DNA of 11,971 nt from Streptomyces speibonae (GCA_000715605.1 KL568537.1:34587-46557), one strand, 5' to 3'. Shown: positions 1-7,334, numbered from the stretch's first letter. The notes: generated from the letters alone by a model not told the origin. Numbers and translations are program-made.

Positions 1-1627
1 GCCAGGCGGTTCCGTCGCCACCGGGTTCGGCGTCGGGCGGGGCGGTGAAGCGGCGGATCAGGCCGGTGTCGGGGTCGGTGAGCGTGTAGTCGCCGTCCGC
101 GTCGCGGGCCAGCAGGGTGCGGGCGGGGCCGGACTCCGGGCGGGTGGGGGTGCCGGGGGCGGGGTGCGGATAGGTGATCAGCAGCCCGTCGGCGGTGACG
201 TGGACGATGCCGACCGGGTCGACCTCCAGGCGCTCGTCGACGGTGGAGGTCCAGGACGGCCCCAGGAAACGGCCGGCCGTGCAGCCCGACTCGGTACGGC
301 GGGTGAACACCAGCGGCAGGATGCCGGGAATCTCCACGTCCGTCTGCGGCAGGAACATACGGCCCGAGGCGAGGTCGACCGGGTCGGTGCCGTCGGTCGT
401 GCGGTCTGCGTCCGGCCGGTTGTGGGTGCCGTCAGGGGCGTCGTCGACCAGCCGGCGCACCCGGGCCGCGTCGGCCGCGTCGGCGGCGACGCGCACACCC
501 TTGACAGCGGCGCCGCCGCCCCCGGTGGCCACGGTCAGCGCCACGTCCGGCAGCAGCCGGCCGAAGCCCTCGTAGGGGTCCTTCATAAAGTCGCTGACCA
601 TCTGCTTGCCGGTGCCGACCGGGTCGTTGGCGGCCAGCACCAGCCCCGCGGCCAGGCTGTTGAGGCTGGTGGCGTACTCGGCGGGGTGGGTCAGGTTGTA
701 CGGGTCGAGGGGGTTGATGCCGCGCACGAAGTTGACCAGGCCGGCGGTGCCCTTGATGATGCCGCCGCCGACATGGTCCCCCATGATCTGGAACTCCTGG
801 AGGCCGTCGCCGAGTTGCTCCTTGTACGACGGCTTCTCCGGCGCCATGTCCCGGGCCGCGCGCACCGCTGTGCGGGCCGTCTCGGCCGCGGTGTTGCGCT
901 GCTTGCGGGCCTCGGCCAGGATCTCCTGCGCCTCCTTCATCAGCTTCTTGCCCGGGTCGTCGAACGTCGGAGCCGGGCAGGGCGGAAGCGTGGACGGGTC
1001 GCGCTTGTCGGCGGGCAGGGCGTTGTAGCGGTCGACGGCCTTGTTGTACGTGTCGACCTTCTTGCGGTGGGCGTCGGCGGCGTCCTCGGACGCCTTCACG
1101 CCGTCCTTCCACTTCTCGATCGCCGTCTGCGCCTGCCCCTGCGCCCAGGTGACGGTGGAGGCGAACGACTCCAGCGCGGCGGCCGCCTTCTCGCACGCGT
1201 CGGCGCCCTCGAACCACTTCGGCGGCTGGGTGCTCACCGCCGTGCGCAGCGCCTCGGCCGTCTCCCCCTTCAAGCGGGAGGGGTCCAGCCCCTTCAGTCC
1301 ACCGCCCGCGTCGTCGAACGCCTCCTGGAAGCCCCGGAGTTTCTCGGCGGTGGAGCGGATCTTGTCCGGACTTCCATAGACCAGCTTCGTCTTGTCCTCG
1401 GTGTCCCCGAGGTCCATCTCGTCGACCTCGGCGCCCATCCGGTTCGCGACCGAACGGGACTGCTCGCGCACCCAGTCCGCGCCGGACTCCCAGCCGACGT
1501 CATCCAGCCGGTCCGCGGTCCAGTTGCCCGCGCCCTCGACCCTGTCACCGAGCCACTCGACACCCTCCTCGACCGCATCCTCGACCGAGTCGGGAGTGAT
1601 GTCCTTGATGAAGTCGCCGATGCCCAC
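1..1627 (-). CDS. Polymorphic toxin, T7SS-signal N-terminus plus DUF6531 (C-terminus off window)
   Basis: Probable type VII-secreted polymorphic toxin; 542 residues are visible and the gene runs off the left edge. Residues about 1-230 are helical and acidic, as in the putative T7SS secretion-signal domain of actinobacterial Rhs-like proteins, with a coiled region around 160-260. A hydrophobic Gly/Ala-rich segment follows (about 320-375, including LPDVALTVATGGGGAA). Near residue 415, DPVDLASGRMFLPQTDVEI opens a DUF6531 domain, which normally precedes RHS/YD repeats; those repeats and the variable C-terminal toxin would lie beyond base 1. GTG at 1627 is chosen because it sits 2 bases after the stop of the upstream gene and begins the conserved GIGDFIKDITPDS stretch. 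The ribosome site is weak, so translational coupling is likely. The toxin activity cannot be inferred here. Confidence 0.85.
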   Translation of the reverse strand, partial: MGIGDFIKDITPDSVEDAVEEGVEWLGDRVEGAGNWTADRLDDVGWESGADWVREQSRSVANRMGAEVDEMDLGDTEDKTKLVYGSPDKIRSTAEKLRGFQEAFDDAGGGLKGLDPSRLKGETAEALRTAVSTQPPKWFEGADACEKAAAALESFASTVTWAQGQAQTAIEKWKDGVKASEDAADAHRKKVDTYNKAVDRYNALPADKRDPSTLPPCPAPTFDDPGKKLMKEAQEILAEARKQRNTAAETARTAVRAARDMAPEKPSYKEQLGDGLQEFQIMGDHVGGGIIKGTAGLVNFVRGINPLDPYNLTHPAEYATSLNSLAAGLVLAANDPVGTGKQMVSDFMKDPYEGFGRLLPDVALTVATGGGGAAVKGVRVAADAADAARVRRLVDDAPDGTHNRPDADRTTDGTDPVDLASGRMFLPQTDVEIPGILPLVFTRRTESGCTAGRFLGPSWTSTVDERLEVDPVGIVHVTADGLLITYPHPAPGTPTRPESGPARTLLARDADGDYTLTDPDTGLIRRFTAPPDAEPGGDGTAW

Positions 1628-1629
1628 GC

Positions 1630-2295
1630 TCAGTTGCCCCCGCCGTCACCCGGACCGCCCTGCTGCTGCGCCTGCTGGGCGCGCTCCTCGAGCGACGGAC
1701 CGAACGTCTCGTCCAACGCCCGGTTCCACTCGTTCTCGTCGATGCCCAGCCGCTCGTTGAGCCACTCCGCCTGCTGTCCGCCCCGCCCCTCCGTCAGCAG
1801 CGAACGGCCGGTGTCCTTCCAGGTCTGCTCGATCTCCTCACCGGCCCGCTCGAACGACTCCCGGCTCCAGTCCGGGTCGAAGGCGTCCGGCGTGAACACC
1901 TCACCCCACCCCTGCTGGACGATCTCCTCCTCCGAGGCGTGCGGGTTACCGCCCATCAGGGCGTTGACCCCCACCTTCAGCGACCCGGCCACGTACTGGT
2001 CGTGCTCCCACAACGTCCCCGCCGCCAGGCCCAGCCGATTCGCGATCTGACTGGCGTCGTTCACCAGGGCGCGCACACCCCACTCCCAGCGTTCGCAGAA
2101 GTCCTCGAAGTCCACCGACAGGCCGTGGTGCCCGGCCTCCATCCCCGTCATCGACAGCCCGGAGAAGCCCTTGCCCATGATCGAGCCGGTGGCACCGCCC
2201 AACTCCCCCAGCCCGTCGATGGTCGCGCCCACCCCCTTGGTGAACTTCGCCACCGAGGCGGCATCGAGGTTCAGATCCACATCGTCAGCGGCCAC
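1630..2295 (-). CDS. ESX/WXG100-like 221-aa partner protein of the T7SS toxin
   Basis: Hypothetical protein of 221 residues, probably the WXG100-type partner or targeting factor of the downstream toxin. Residues about 10-115 are predicted helical with a WEWG element (residues 70-73), resembling the WXG turn between two helices, in a longer form than a 100-residue ESAT-6 protein. Residues 120-200 are acidic and Trp-rich, and the tail is Gln/Gly-rich (Q and G runs from about 207). It has no signal peptide or membrane helix. The start is GTG at 2295, preceded by a purine-rich GGGGAGGGGGAC ribosome site. It overlaps the end of the SseB-like gene by 11 bases and stops 2 bases before the toxin gene, so the three are probably co-translated. 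The frame is open further upstream, but that part is a shadow of the SseB-like gene. The WXG assignment rests on pattern and context. Confidence 0.8.
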   Translation of the reverse strand: MAADDVDLNLDAASVAKFTKGVGATIDGLGELGGATGSIMGKGFSGLSMTGMEAGHHGLSVDFEDFCERWEWGVRALVNDASQIANRLGLAAGTLWEHDQYVAGSLKVGVNALMGGNPHASEEEIVQQGWGEVFTPDAFDPDWSRESFERAGEEIEQTWKDTGRSLLTEGRGGQQAEWLNERLGIDENEWNRALDETFGPSLEERAQQAQQQGGPGDGGGN

Positions 2296-2725
2296 GCCCG
2301 TCCCCCTCCCCGTCCGAGCCGACGGCCCCGGCAGCCCCGGCGTCGACGGCGGCCCCGTCCGGGACGATGCCCGCGACCGGCGGGAAGAACATCGACCCGT
2401 CCTCGGTCGCGATGTCCACCGCCAGACCGGCGGGCTCCCCCATCCCCGGCACGATCTCGTCCACGATCCGCGCACCCAGCAACGCCGCATAACCCAACGG
2501 CCGCTCCGTCAACCCCCGTTGCTCCGCGAACCGGGCCAGCGCCGTCTCGTCCGTGAAGGCACACACCCACCGCACCCCACCCGAGTGCGCACTCCACAAC
2601 CGCCCGTCCACCGACGGCACCAGCAGCACCGACCGCCGCATCTCCCCCACCAGCGCACGAGGATCACCAAGCCCCGCCCTCTGCTCGGCTATTCGCTCGG
2701 CCAACGCCGTCCTGGGCTGCTCCAC
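2285..2725 (-). CDS. SseB-like (SseB N-terminal domain) protein, 146 aa
   Basis: Small cytoplasmic protein of 146 residues resembling the SseB N-terminal-domain family found beside actinobacterial T7SS toxin genes. The core runs from RRSVLLVPSVDGRLW (residues 30-44) through VRWVCAFTDETALARFAE (51-68) to a DGSMFFPPV strand (109-117), the usual alternating strand-helix layout. The C-terminus is a short Gly/Ala/Asp tail. The biochemical role of such proteins is not known to me; a chaperone or immunity-type accessory role is only suggested by location. GTG at 2725 is chosen because GGGAGGGG lies just upstream and typical relatives begin near EQPRTALAE; the frame is open to 2986, but that extension lacks a family-like sequence and a good ribosome site. 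It is the first gene of the cassette. Confidence 0.8.
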   Translation of the reverse strand: MEQPRTALAERIAEQRAGLGDPRALVGEMRRSVLLVPSVDGRLWSAHSGGVRWVCAFTDETALARFAEQRGLTERPLGYAALLGARIVDEIVPGMGEPAGLAVDIATEDGSMFFPPVAGIVPDGAAVDAGAAGAVGSDGEGDGRGR

Positions 2726-2740
2726 GACCCCTCCCTCGTC

Positions 2741-2769
2741 ACGGTGCCAAAGGTGACTGACGGCACCGT
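2741..2769 (-). promoter_or_regulatory. 8-bp inverted repeat upstream of the SseB-like gene
   Basis: ACGGTGCC (2741-2748) and GGCACCGT (2762-2769) are perfect inverted arms separated by 13 bases, beginning 16 bases upstream of the GTG start at 2725. On the minus strand one arm overlaps TACGGT (2770-2765), which fits a TAnnnT -10 box, though I see no convincing -35. This could be a repressor operator over the cassette promoter, or a 5' leader hairpin. The arms are seen directly; the function is inferred. Confidence 0.35.
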
Positions 2770-2897
2770 AGAACAGACGCGCGTGAAGGGGGCGGTGGTT
2801 CTCGTGAAACCCGACCGGGCCCCGCCAGGCTCCGTTGATCTGGGCACCGAGGTTCACGGGATCTGAACCGCACCGGACGCGCCCCTGCGACAGGAGC

Positions 2898-2917
2898 GGC
2901 GTCAATCGAGCGTCAGG
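2898..2917. repeat. Copy 1 of a 20-base element with an 11-base-spaced GCGTCA pair
   Basis: Sequence GGCGTCA-ATCG-AGCGTCA-GG: two heptamers sharing GCGTCA, with 11-base periodicity. A second copy at 3693-3712 matches at 17 of 20 positions. Heptamer direct repeats spaced 11 bases resemble the architecture of SARP-type regulator sites, but the core is not one I can assign. Confidence 0.45.
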
Positions 2918-2941
2918 TTCCCGCGGCCGGCCCCGTCGGTA

Positions 2942-3103
2942 TCGCCTCCCCCAGATCCCCAGAGACGCATCGGACTTCCGACACATACGGAACCGCAGGT
3001 CATCGGCCCCTTCGGAAGAACGGCGGGGCGCTTCTCCAACGAGAGCATGGATGCCCTCTATCCCGACGACACGACCGTCCTGCCGACCGCATCAAACGAC
3101 TGA
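2942..3103 (+). pseudogene. Possible C-terminal remnant of a decayed gene
   Basis: This plus-strand frame ends at TGA 3101-3103 and has no credible start. Its last 38 codons (from 2990) are protein-like and rich in G/C third positions, giving VIGPFGRTAGRFSNESMDA followed by LYPDDTTVLPTASND. Upstream of about 2969 the translation becomes Pro/Arg-rich and unconvincing. I do not recognise the family. It may be the tail of a gene whose 5' part was lost; chance cannot be excluded over so short a stretch. Confidence 0.25.
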
Positions 3104-3369
3104 TCCCCTACACCACGTAAAGGGACATGCCCCCTCCGAAGCGCGCCGGCCGAACCGGCTGCACAGCGGTACCCCACTGGGTTGCTTCCCGCGTCGTGGC
3201 GCGGAGGGTCCAGCGTTGCGCGTTCCGGCGCACGGCCCCAGACCGATCTCCGTAGAGGCGGCACACCACGAGACGCCCCGCCGAGGCGAGTTGAACCCTC
3301 GGGACGGCGGATACGCCATCCCCGACCTGCGGATTCCGACGTGCGACGGAAGGTCGAACACTTCCTCGC

Positions 3370-3640
3370 TCCCTCGTCGACGTCGACACATGGGCGGCAC
3401 GTGAAACCGCGTCATCCTTCCGCCGCGGCATCGACAAGGACGGGCCGGTTACCGACCTGACCAGCCGGGCGTTCAGCGTCGGCTCCCGGTTGCCGCCGGA
3501 GTCCAGATCTGGGACCGGCCAGTGTGCCGGTGGAAGAACCTGCTGAAGTGGGTGGGCTGGGGAAGTCGAGCCGGTCGGCGATACGGACGACGAGTTCGGC
3601 CGCAGCGTCTCGGCCACCCGCTTCACCGCCCGCCCCGCCC
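3370..3640 (+). pseudogene. Frameshifted remnant of an unidentified plus-strand gene
   Basis: Coding-like sequence moves between two frames. From about 3370 to 3490 one frame reads SLVDVDTWAARETASSFRRG, then IDKDGPVTDLTSRAFSVGSR. From about 3492 to 3563 another frame reads AGVQIWDRPVCRW then KNLLKWVGWG, with about 95% G/C at third positions. From 3565 the first frame resumes as VEPVGDTDDEFGRSVSATRF with similar bias. If the first frame is followed straight through, it meets a TGA at 3544-3546. This pattern fits two compensating indels, or one nonsense mutation, in a dead gene. No start or end is identifiable and I do not recognise the family. A sequencing error is an alternative. Confidence 0.35.
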
Positions 3641-3692
3641 CTGACAGCCGCCCATGTCTGCGCACCACCCCACCTGAAAGTCCGTCAGAACG

Positions 3693-3712
3693 AGCGTCAT
3701 TCCAGCGTCAGG
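3693..3712. repeat. Copy 2 of the GCGTCA 20-base element
   Basis: Sequence AGCGTCA-TTCC-AGCGTCA-GG, 17 of 20 bases identical to 2898-2917 and in the same orientation. A third, weaker CGTCA lies 12 bases upstream (3683-3687), so three units run at 11-12-base spacing here. The two copies bracket the degraded region. They may be regulator sites or remnants of a duplicated flank. Confidence 0.45.
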
Positions 3713-3804
3713 ACTTCCAGGACGCCCCGTCCGCAGACCAGGCAACCATCCGCCACCGCACCGGAAAAGCCCAGGCCGGAGCCCATAGGGCCACGCCATC
3801 ACGC

Positions 3805-3837
3805 CTCGACCTGTTTCCATCGGGGAAACACGTCGAG
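3805..3837 (-). terminator. Strong hairpin 40 bases after the methyltransferase gene
   Basis: Arms 3805-3818 (CTCGACCTGTTTCC) and 3824-3837 (GGAAACACGTCGAG) pair over 14 positions with one C/C mismatch, enclosing the loop ATCGG. It lies 40 bases beyond the stop codon of the minus-strand methyltransferase gene. No U-tract follows, which is common for Streptomyces terminators. It probably ends the permease-methyltransferase transcript. Confidence 0.65.
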
Positions 3838-3877
3838 CACAACGGGCCGCGTCTGAGAAACCCAGGAAAACCGCAGG

Positions 3878-5206
3878 TCAGAGCCCCTTTGCAGCAGGCT
3901 CCAAAATCGCCACGCACTCCACGTGGTGCGTCATCGGGAACAGGTCGAACACCCGCAGCGTCCGCACCCGGTACCCCCCGTCCCGGAAGTACGCCAGGTC
4001 CCGGGCCAGGGCCGCCGGGTCGCAGGCCACGTAGGCGATCCTGCGGGCGCCCAGGGAGGACAGGTGGGCCACCGTTTTGCGGCCGGCGCCGGCGCGGGGC
4101 GGGTCGAGGACGACGAGGTCGACGTCCGTGATGCCGGTGCGGGGCAGGACGGACTCGACCTTGCCCTGTTCGATGCGGACGCGCGGGAAGTCCGCGAGGT
4201 TGTGGCGGGCGTCCTCGACCGCGCGCTTGCCGGACTCGATGCCGAGGACCGCGCCCGCCTCGCCGACCCGGTCGGCCAGCGCGCCCGCGAACAGGCCGAC
4301 GCCGCAGTAGAGGTCGAGGGCCATGTCGCCCTTGCGGGGCAGCAGGCCCTGCATGACCGCGGTAACGAGGGTGTCGGCGGCCTTCGGGTGGACCTGCCAG
4401 AAGCCGCCGCCCGCGACGCGGTGGGTGCGGCCGTCCGCGCGTTCGCGGACGAAGGGACGGCCGTGGACGCGGTGGATCTGGCCGTTGCGTTCGTCGACGC
4501 GCAGGACCGAGACGGGGCGGTCCAGTTCGACGAGCGGGAGGCGGGCGCCGGGCTTCGGGGTGAGGACGACCTGGCGGTCCTGGGAACCGGTGGCCGCGAT
4601 GGCCTCGACGGAGTCCATGCCCGTCCAGTCCCGCTTCTCGATACCCAGCTCGCTGACCCCCTCCGCGGCGATCATGCAGTGGTCGATCGGCTCGACCTCG
4701 TGCGAGCGGTGGCGGCGCAGGCCCGCGCGGCCGTCGGCGGTGACGGCGTACTGCACCCGTGTGCGCCAGGCCGGTACCTGGCCCGCGGGGACCTTGTCGC
4801 CCTCGGCCGGCATCACCGTGCCGTCCCAGCCGGCCTCCTCGGGCGTGAGCCCGGCCAGGCGCCGGAGTTGCTCCGCCACGACCTCGCCCTTCAGGCGCCG
4901 CTGCGCGCCCGGCTTGGCGTGCTGCCAGTCGCAGCCGCCGCAGCGGCCGGGTCCGGCGTACGGGCAGGGGGCGTCGATGCGGTCCTTGGAGGCGTCCAGC
5001 ACCCGCACCGCGTCCGCGCGCAGGAAGCGGGCCCCCTCCTCGCCCTCCGTGACCTGCGCGACCACGCGCTCGCCGGGCAGGGCGTGCCGGACGAAGAGGA
5101 CCTGGCCCTCGGACGTACGGGCGATGCAGTGGCCGCCGTGGGCGACGGGGCCGACCTCGACCTCGTACTCCTGCCCCACCAGTGATTTCCTCGGTTCTGC
5201 CTGCAT
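3878..5206 (-). CDS. RNA m5U methyltransferase, TrmA/RlmC/RlmD family (TRAM + Fe-S)
   Basis: SAM-dependent enzyme of 442 residues, predicted to make 5-methyluridine in rRNA or tRNA in the cytoplasm. Residues about 8-68 form a TRAM RNA-binding domain. Cys81, Cys89, Cys92 and Cys177 match the four ligands of the RlmD-type [4Fe-4S] cluster. FWQVHP (269-274) supplies the conserved Gln, DLYCGVGLFAG (298-308) is the SAM loop, LDPPRAG (367-373) is motif IV, and VACDPAALARDL (393-404) holds the nucleophile Cys395. HHVE places the general base at Glu430. All key residues are present, so it should be active. ATG at 5206 is chosen for GGAG ten bases upstream; an ATG at 5227 is in frame but has no such site. 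It follows the permease gene by 68 bases in the same direction. The target nucleotide cannot be told from sequence. Confidence 0.93.
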   Translation of the reverse strand: MQAEPRKSLVGQEYEVEVGPVAHGGHCIARTSEGQVLFVRHALPGERVVAQVTEGEEGARFLRADAVRVLDASKDRIDAPCPYAGPGRCGGCDWQHAKPGAQRRLKGEVVAEQLRRLAGLTPEEAGWDGTVMPAEGDKVPAGQVPAWRTRVQYAVTADGRAGLRRHRSHEVEPIDHCMIAAEGVSELGIEKRDWTGMDSVEAIAATGSQDRQVVLTPKPGARLPLVELDRPVSVLRVDERNGQIHRVHGRPFVRERADGRTHRVAGGGFWQVHPKAADTLVTAVMQGLLPRKGDMALDLYCGVGLFAGALADRVGEAGAVLGIESGKRAVEDARHNLADFPRVRIEQGKVESVLPRTGITDVDLVVLDPPRAGAGRKTVAHLSSLGARRIAYVACDPAALARDLAYFRDGGYRVRTLRVFDLFPMTHHVECVAILEPAAKGL

Positions 5207-5239
5207 GGCGGGGTGACTCCACAACATCGAGAGCGGACC

Positions 5240-5254
5240 GGCCCCTCGGGGGCC
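5240..5254 (-). terminator. Hairpin between the permease and methyltransferase genes
   Basis: GGCCCC (5240-5245) and GGGGCC (5249-5254) form a 6-bp GC stem around TCG, possibly extended by two further pairs around a bulged C. It sits in the 68-base gap between the two genes. It could attenuate or partly terminate the permease transcript or stabilise its 3' end. No U-tract is present. Confidence 0.35.
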
Positions 5255-5274
5255 CGGGACAACAGCCCACCAGT

Positions 5275-7320
5275 CTACGTGTGCGGGGAGGAGTCCTTCG
5301 CCCGTTCGGCCGGGCCGCGGCGCACCGAGCCCGGTGCCGCCCAGTCCTGCCGCCTGCGGGCCCGCCGCTTGGCGGCCTCGGAGGACTGCAACTGGTAGGG
5401 CACCGAGGTCACCATCACGCCCGGGGTGAACAGCAGCCGGCCCTTGAGCCGCAGCGCGCTCTGGTTGTGCAGCAGGTGCTCGTACCAGTGGCCGACCACG
5501 TATTCGGGGATGATCACGGACACCACGTCGCGCGGTGACTCGTTGCGCAGGCTCTTGACGTACTCGATCACCGGGCGGGTGACCTCGCGGTAGGGCGAGT
5601 CGAGCACCTTCAGGGGTACGTCGATGCCGCGCCGCTCCCATTCCTCGCGCAGGGCCCTGGTCTCGTCCGGGTCCACGTTGACGCTGAGCGCCTCCAGGGT
5701 GTCGGAGCGCATGAGCCGGGCGTACGCGAGCGCGCGCAGGGCGGGGCGGTGGATCTTGGAGATCAGGACGACGGAGTGGACCCGGGACGGCCGTACGCTG
5801 TCGTCGGTCGGGGCCTCGGGGGCCGCGATCTCCTCGGCGACGCGGTCGTAGTGCTTCCGGATCGCCGTCATGGTCGCGCAGAAGATGCACATGCCGAGCA
5901 GCGCGACCCAGGCACCGTGCGTGAACTTGGTGACCAGTACGACGACGAGGACCAGGCCGGTGAAGAAGGCTCCGAAGGCGTTGATGGCCCGGGAGCGGAT
6001 CATGCGGCGGCGCTCGGCCACGGCCCGCTCGGTGGCCAGCAGCCGGTTCCAGTGCCGCACCATGCCGGTCTGGCTGAGGGTGAAGGCCACGAAGACGCCG
6101 ACGATGTAGAGCTGGATCAGCCGGGTGGAGTCGGCGCCGTAGATCACCACCAGCAGCGCGGCGGCGCCCGCGAGCAGCACGATGCCGTTGGAGAAGGCGA
6201 GCCGGTCGCCGCGCGTGTGCAGTTGGCGGGGGAGGTAGCGGTCCTGGGCGAGGATCGAGCCGAGCAGCGGGAAGCCGTTGTAGGCGGTGTTCGCGGCGAG
6301 GAACAGCACCAGCGCGGTGGCGGCGGCGAGGATCATGAACAGGACGCTGCCGTGGCCGAACACGGCCTCGGCGACCTGGGAGATCACCGGGTCCTGGACG
6401 TATCCGGGGCCGAGCGGGACGCCGTCGCGGGTCAGGTCCTGGGCCGGGTTCTCGGCCAGGCGGACGTCGGTGGCGGAGGCCAGCGCGATGATTCCGCAGA
6501 ACATGGTGACGGCGAGCAGGCCCATCAGGGCGAGGGTGGTCGCGGCGTTCTGCGCCTTGGGCTTGCGGAAGGCCGGGACGCCGTTGGAGATCGCCTCCAC
6601 GCCGGTGAGCGCGGCGCAGCCGGAGGAGAAGGCGCGCAGCAGCAGGAAGACCAGGGCGAAGCCGGCGAGGCCGGGGTGTTCGGGTTTGATCTCGAAGTCC
6701 GCGGTCGGTGCCCGCATCTCCTCGCCGAGGACGACCCCGCGGAAGGCCCCCCAGGCGATCATGGCGAAGATGCCCGTGACGAAGACGTACGTGGGGATCG
6801 CGAAGAGTGTGCCCGACTCCCTGACCCCGCGCAGGTTCATCAGCGTCAGCAGCACGATCACGCCGATCGCGCAGGCCGCCTTGTGTTCGGCGACGAACGG
6901 GATCGCGGCGCCCAGGTTCTCGACGCCGGCGGAGATCGACACGGCGACGGTGAGGACGTAGTCGACGAGCAGGGCGCTGGCGACGGTGAGTCCGGCTCGG
7001 GGACCGAGGTTGGTGCCGGCCACCTCGTAGTCGCCTCCGCCGCTCGGGTAGGCGCGGACGTTCTGGCGGTAGGAGGCGACGACGGTGAACAGCAGCACGA
7101 CGACGGCGACGGCGATCCACGGGCTGAAGTGGTACGCCGAGAGGCCCGCGACGGACAGGACCAGCAGCACCTCGCCGGGGGCGTAGGCGACGGAGGACAG
7201 CGGGTCGGAGGCGAACACGGGGAGTGCGACGCGCTTCGGCAGAAGCGTTTCCCCGAGCCGGTCGCTGCGCAGTGCGCGCCCGATGAGGATCCGTTTGGGC
7301 ACGTCGGTCAGTTTGGACAC
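5275..7320 (-). CDS. KimA-like APC-superfamily permease, probable K+ uptake
   Basis: Integral membrane transporter of 681 residues with about 12 helices (residues 30-480) and a cytosolic C-terminal domain (about 510-645). It resembles B. subtilis KimA (YdaO) along its length, including the C-terminal HNQSALRLKGRLLF. Residues I recall as the KimA K+ site are all kept: Asp39 and Tyr46 in SDPLSSVAY, Asp120, Thr124 and Ser128 in VDYVLTVAVS, Thr239 and Glu242 in LTGVEA. A proton-coupled K+ importer is therefore more likely than the amino-acid permease that automatic annotation would suggest. GTG at 7320 is chosen because relatives start at SKLTDVPKRIL. The frame opens at ATG 7377, but those 19 extra codons have poor codon bias and include the rare TTA. 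The last 35 residues are basic and variable. Transport is inferred, not shown. Confidence 0.9.
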   Translation of the reverse strand: MSKLTDVPKRILIGRALRSDRLGETLLPKRVALPVFASDPLSSVAYAPGEVLLVLSVAGLSAYHFSPWIAVAVVVLLFTVVASYRQNVRAYPSGGGDYEVAGTNLGPRAGLTVASALLVDYVLTVAVSISAGVENLGAAIPFVAEHKAACAIGVIVLLTLMNLRGVRESGTLFAIPTYVFVTGIFAMIAWGAFRGVVLGEEMRAPTADFEIKPEHPGLAGFALVFLLLRAFSSGCAALTGVEAISNGVPAFRKPKAQNAATTLALMGLLAVTMFCGIIALASATDVRLAENPAQDLTRDGVPLGPGYVQDPVISQVAEAVFGHGSVLFMILAAATALVLFLAANTAYNGFPLLGSILAQDRYLPRQLHTRGDRLAFSNGIVLLAGAAALLVVIYGADSTRLIQLYIVGVFVAFTLSQTGMVRHWNRLLATERAVAERRRMIRSRAINAFGAFFTGLVLVVVLVTKFTHGAWVALLGMCIFCATMTAIRKHYDRVAEEIAAPEAPTDDSVRPSRVHSVVLISKIHRPALRALAYARLMRSDTLEALSVNVDPDETRALREEWERRGIDVPLKVLDSPYREVTRPVIEYVKSLRNESPRDVVSVIIPEYVVGHWYEHLLHNQSALRLKGRLLFTPGVMVTSVPYQLQSSEAAKRRARRRQDWAAPGSVRRGPAERAKDSSPHT

Positions 7321-7328
7321 AACAGTGG

Positions 7329-7334
7329 ATCGTA
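7329..7334 (-). promoter_or_regulatory. Candidate -10 box for leaderless permease transcription
   Basis: TACGAT on the minus strand fits TAnnnT and ends 8 bases before GTG 7320, so transcription could begin at or near the start codon. No Shine-Dalgarno sequence precedes that GTG, which would suit a leaderless mRNA. I see no good -35 hexamer. Confidence 0.3.

Larger units (their letters stand above)
2770..3804. other. About 1 kb without an intact gene; degraded coding remnants
   Basis: No open frame here combines a plausible start and ribosome site with Streptomyces-like codon bias across its length. Frames on both strands longer than 60 codons give low-complexity Arg/Pro/Ser-rich translations and only modest third-position GC. 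Short stretches do show strong coding bias on the plus strand (near 2942-3103 and 3370-3640, listed separately), which suggests decayed genes. Two related 20-base repeats sit at 2898 and 3693. I see no tRNA, transposase or CRISPR repeat. A 10-base palindrome CCAGATCTGG occurs at 3503-3512 with no evident role. Confidence 0.5.

Noticed and set aside
164..2050. A 628-codon plus-strand open frame
   Set aside because: It is antisense to the toxin and ESX-like genes; the translation is Arg/Val/Gly-rich and repetitive, typical of a shadow frame in GC-rich DNA.
3240..3360. tRNA-like piece on the minus strand (GAGGGTTCAACTCGCCTC resembles a T arm)
   Set aside because: The T stem has a mismatch when the loop is placed correctly, and no acceptor, D or anticodon stems could be fitted.
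3503..3512. Palindrome CCAGATCTGG
   Set aside because: Isolated 10-base palindrome inside decayed coding sequence, with no nearby start codon or promoter; probably chance.
3108..3668. A 186-codon minus-strand open frame in the gene-poor region
   Set aside because: Weak third-position GC, no ribosome site, Ser/Arg/Pro-rich translation; it is antisense to the more protein-like plus-strand remnant.
3708..5270. A 520-codon minus-strand open frame
   Set aside because: It is an out-of-frame shadow of the methyltransferase gene, with low-complexity Arg/Gly/Pro translation.
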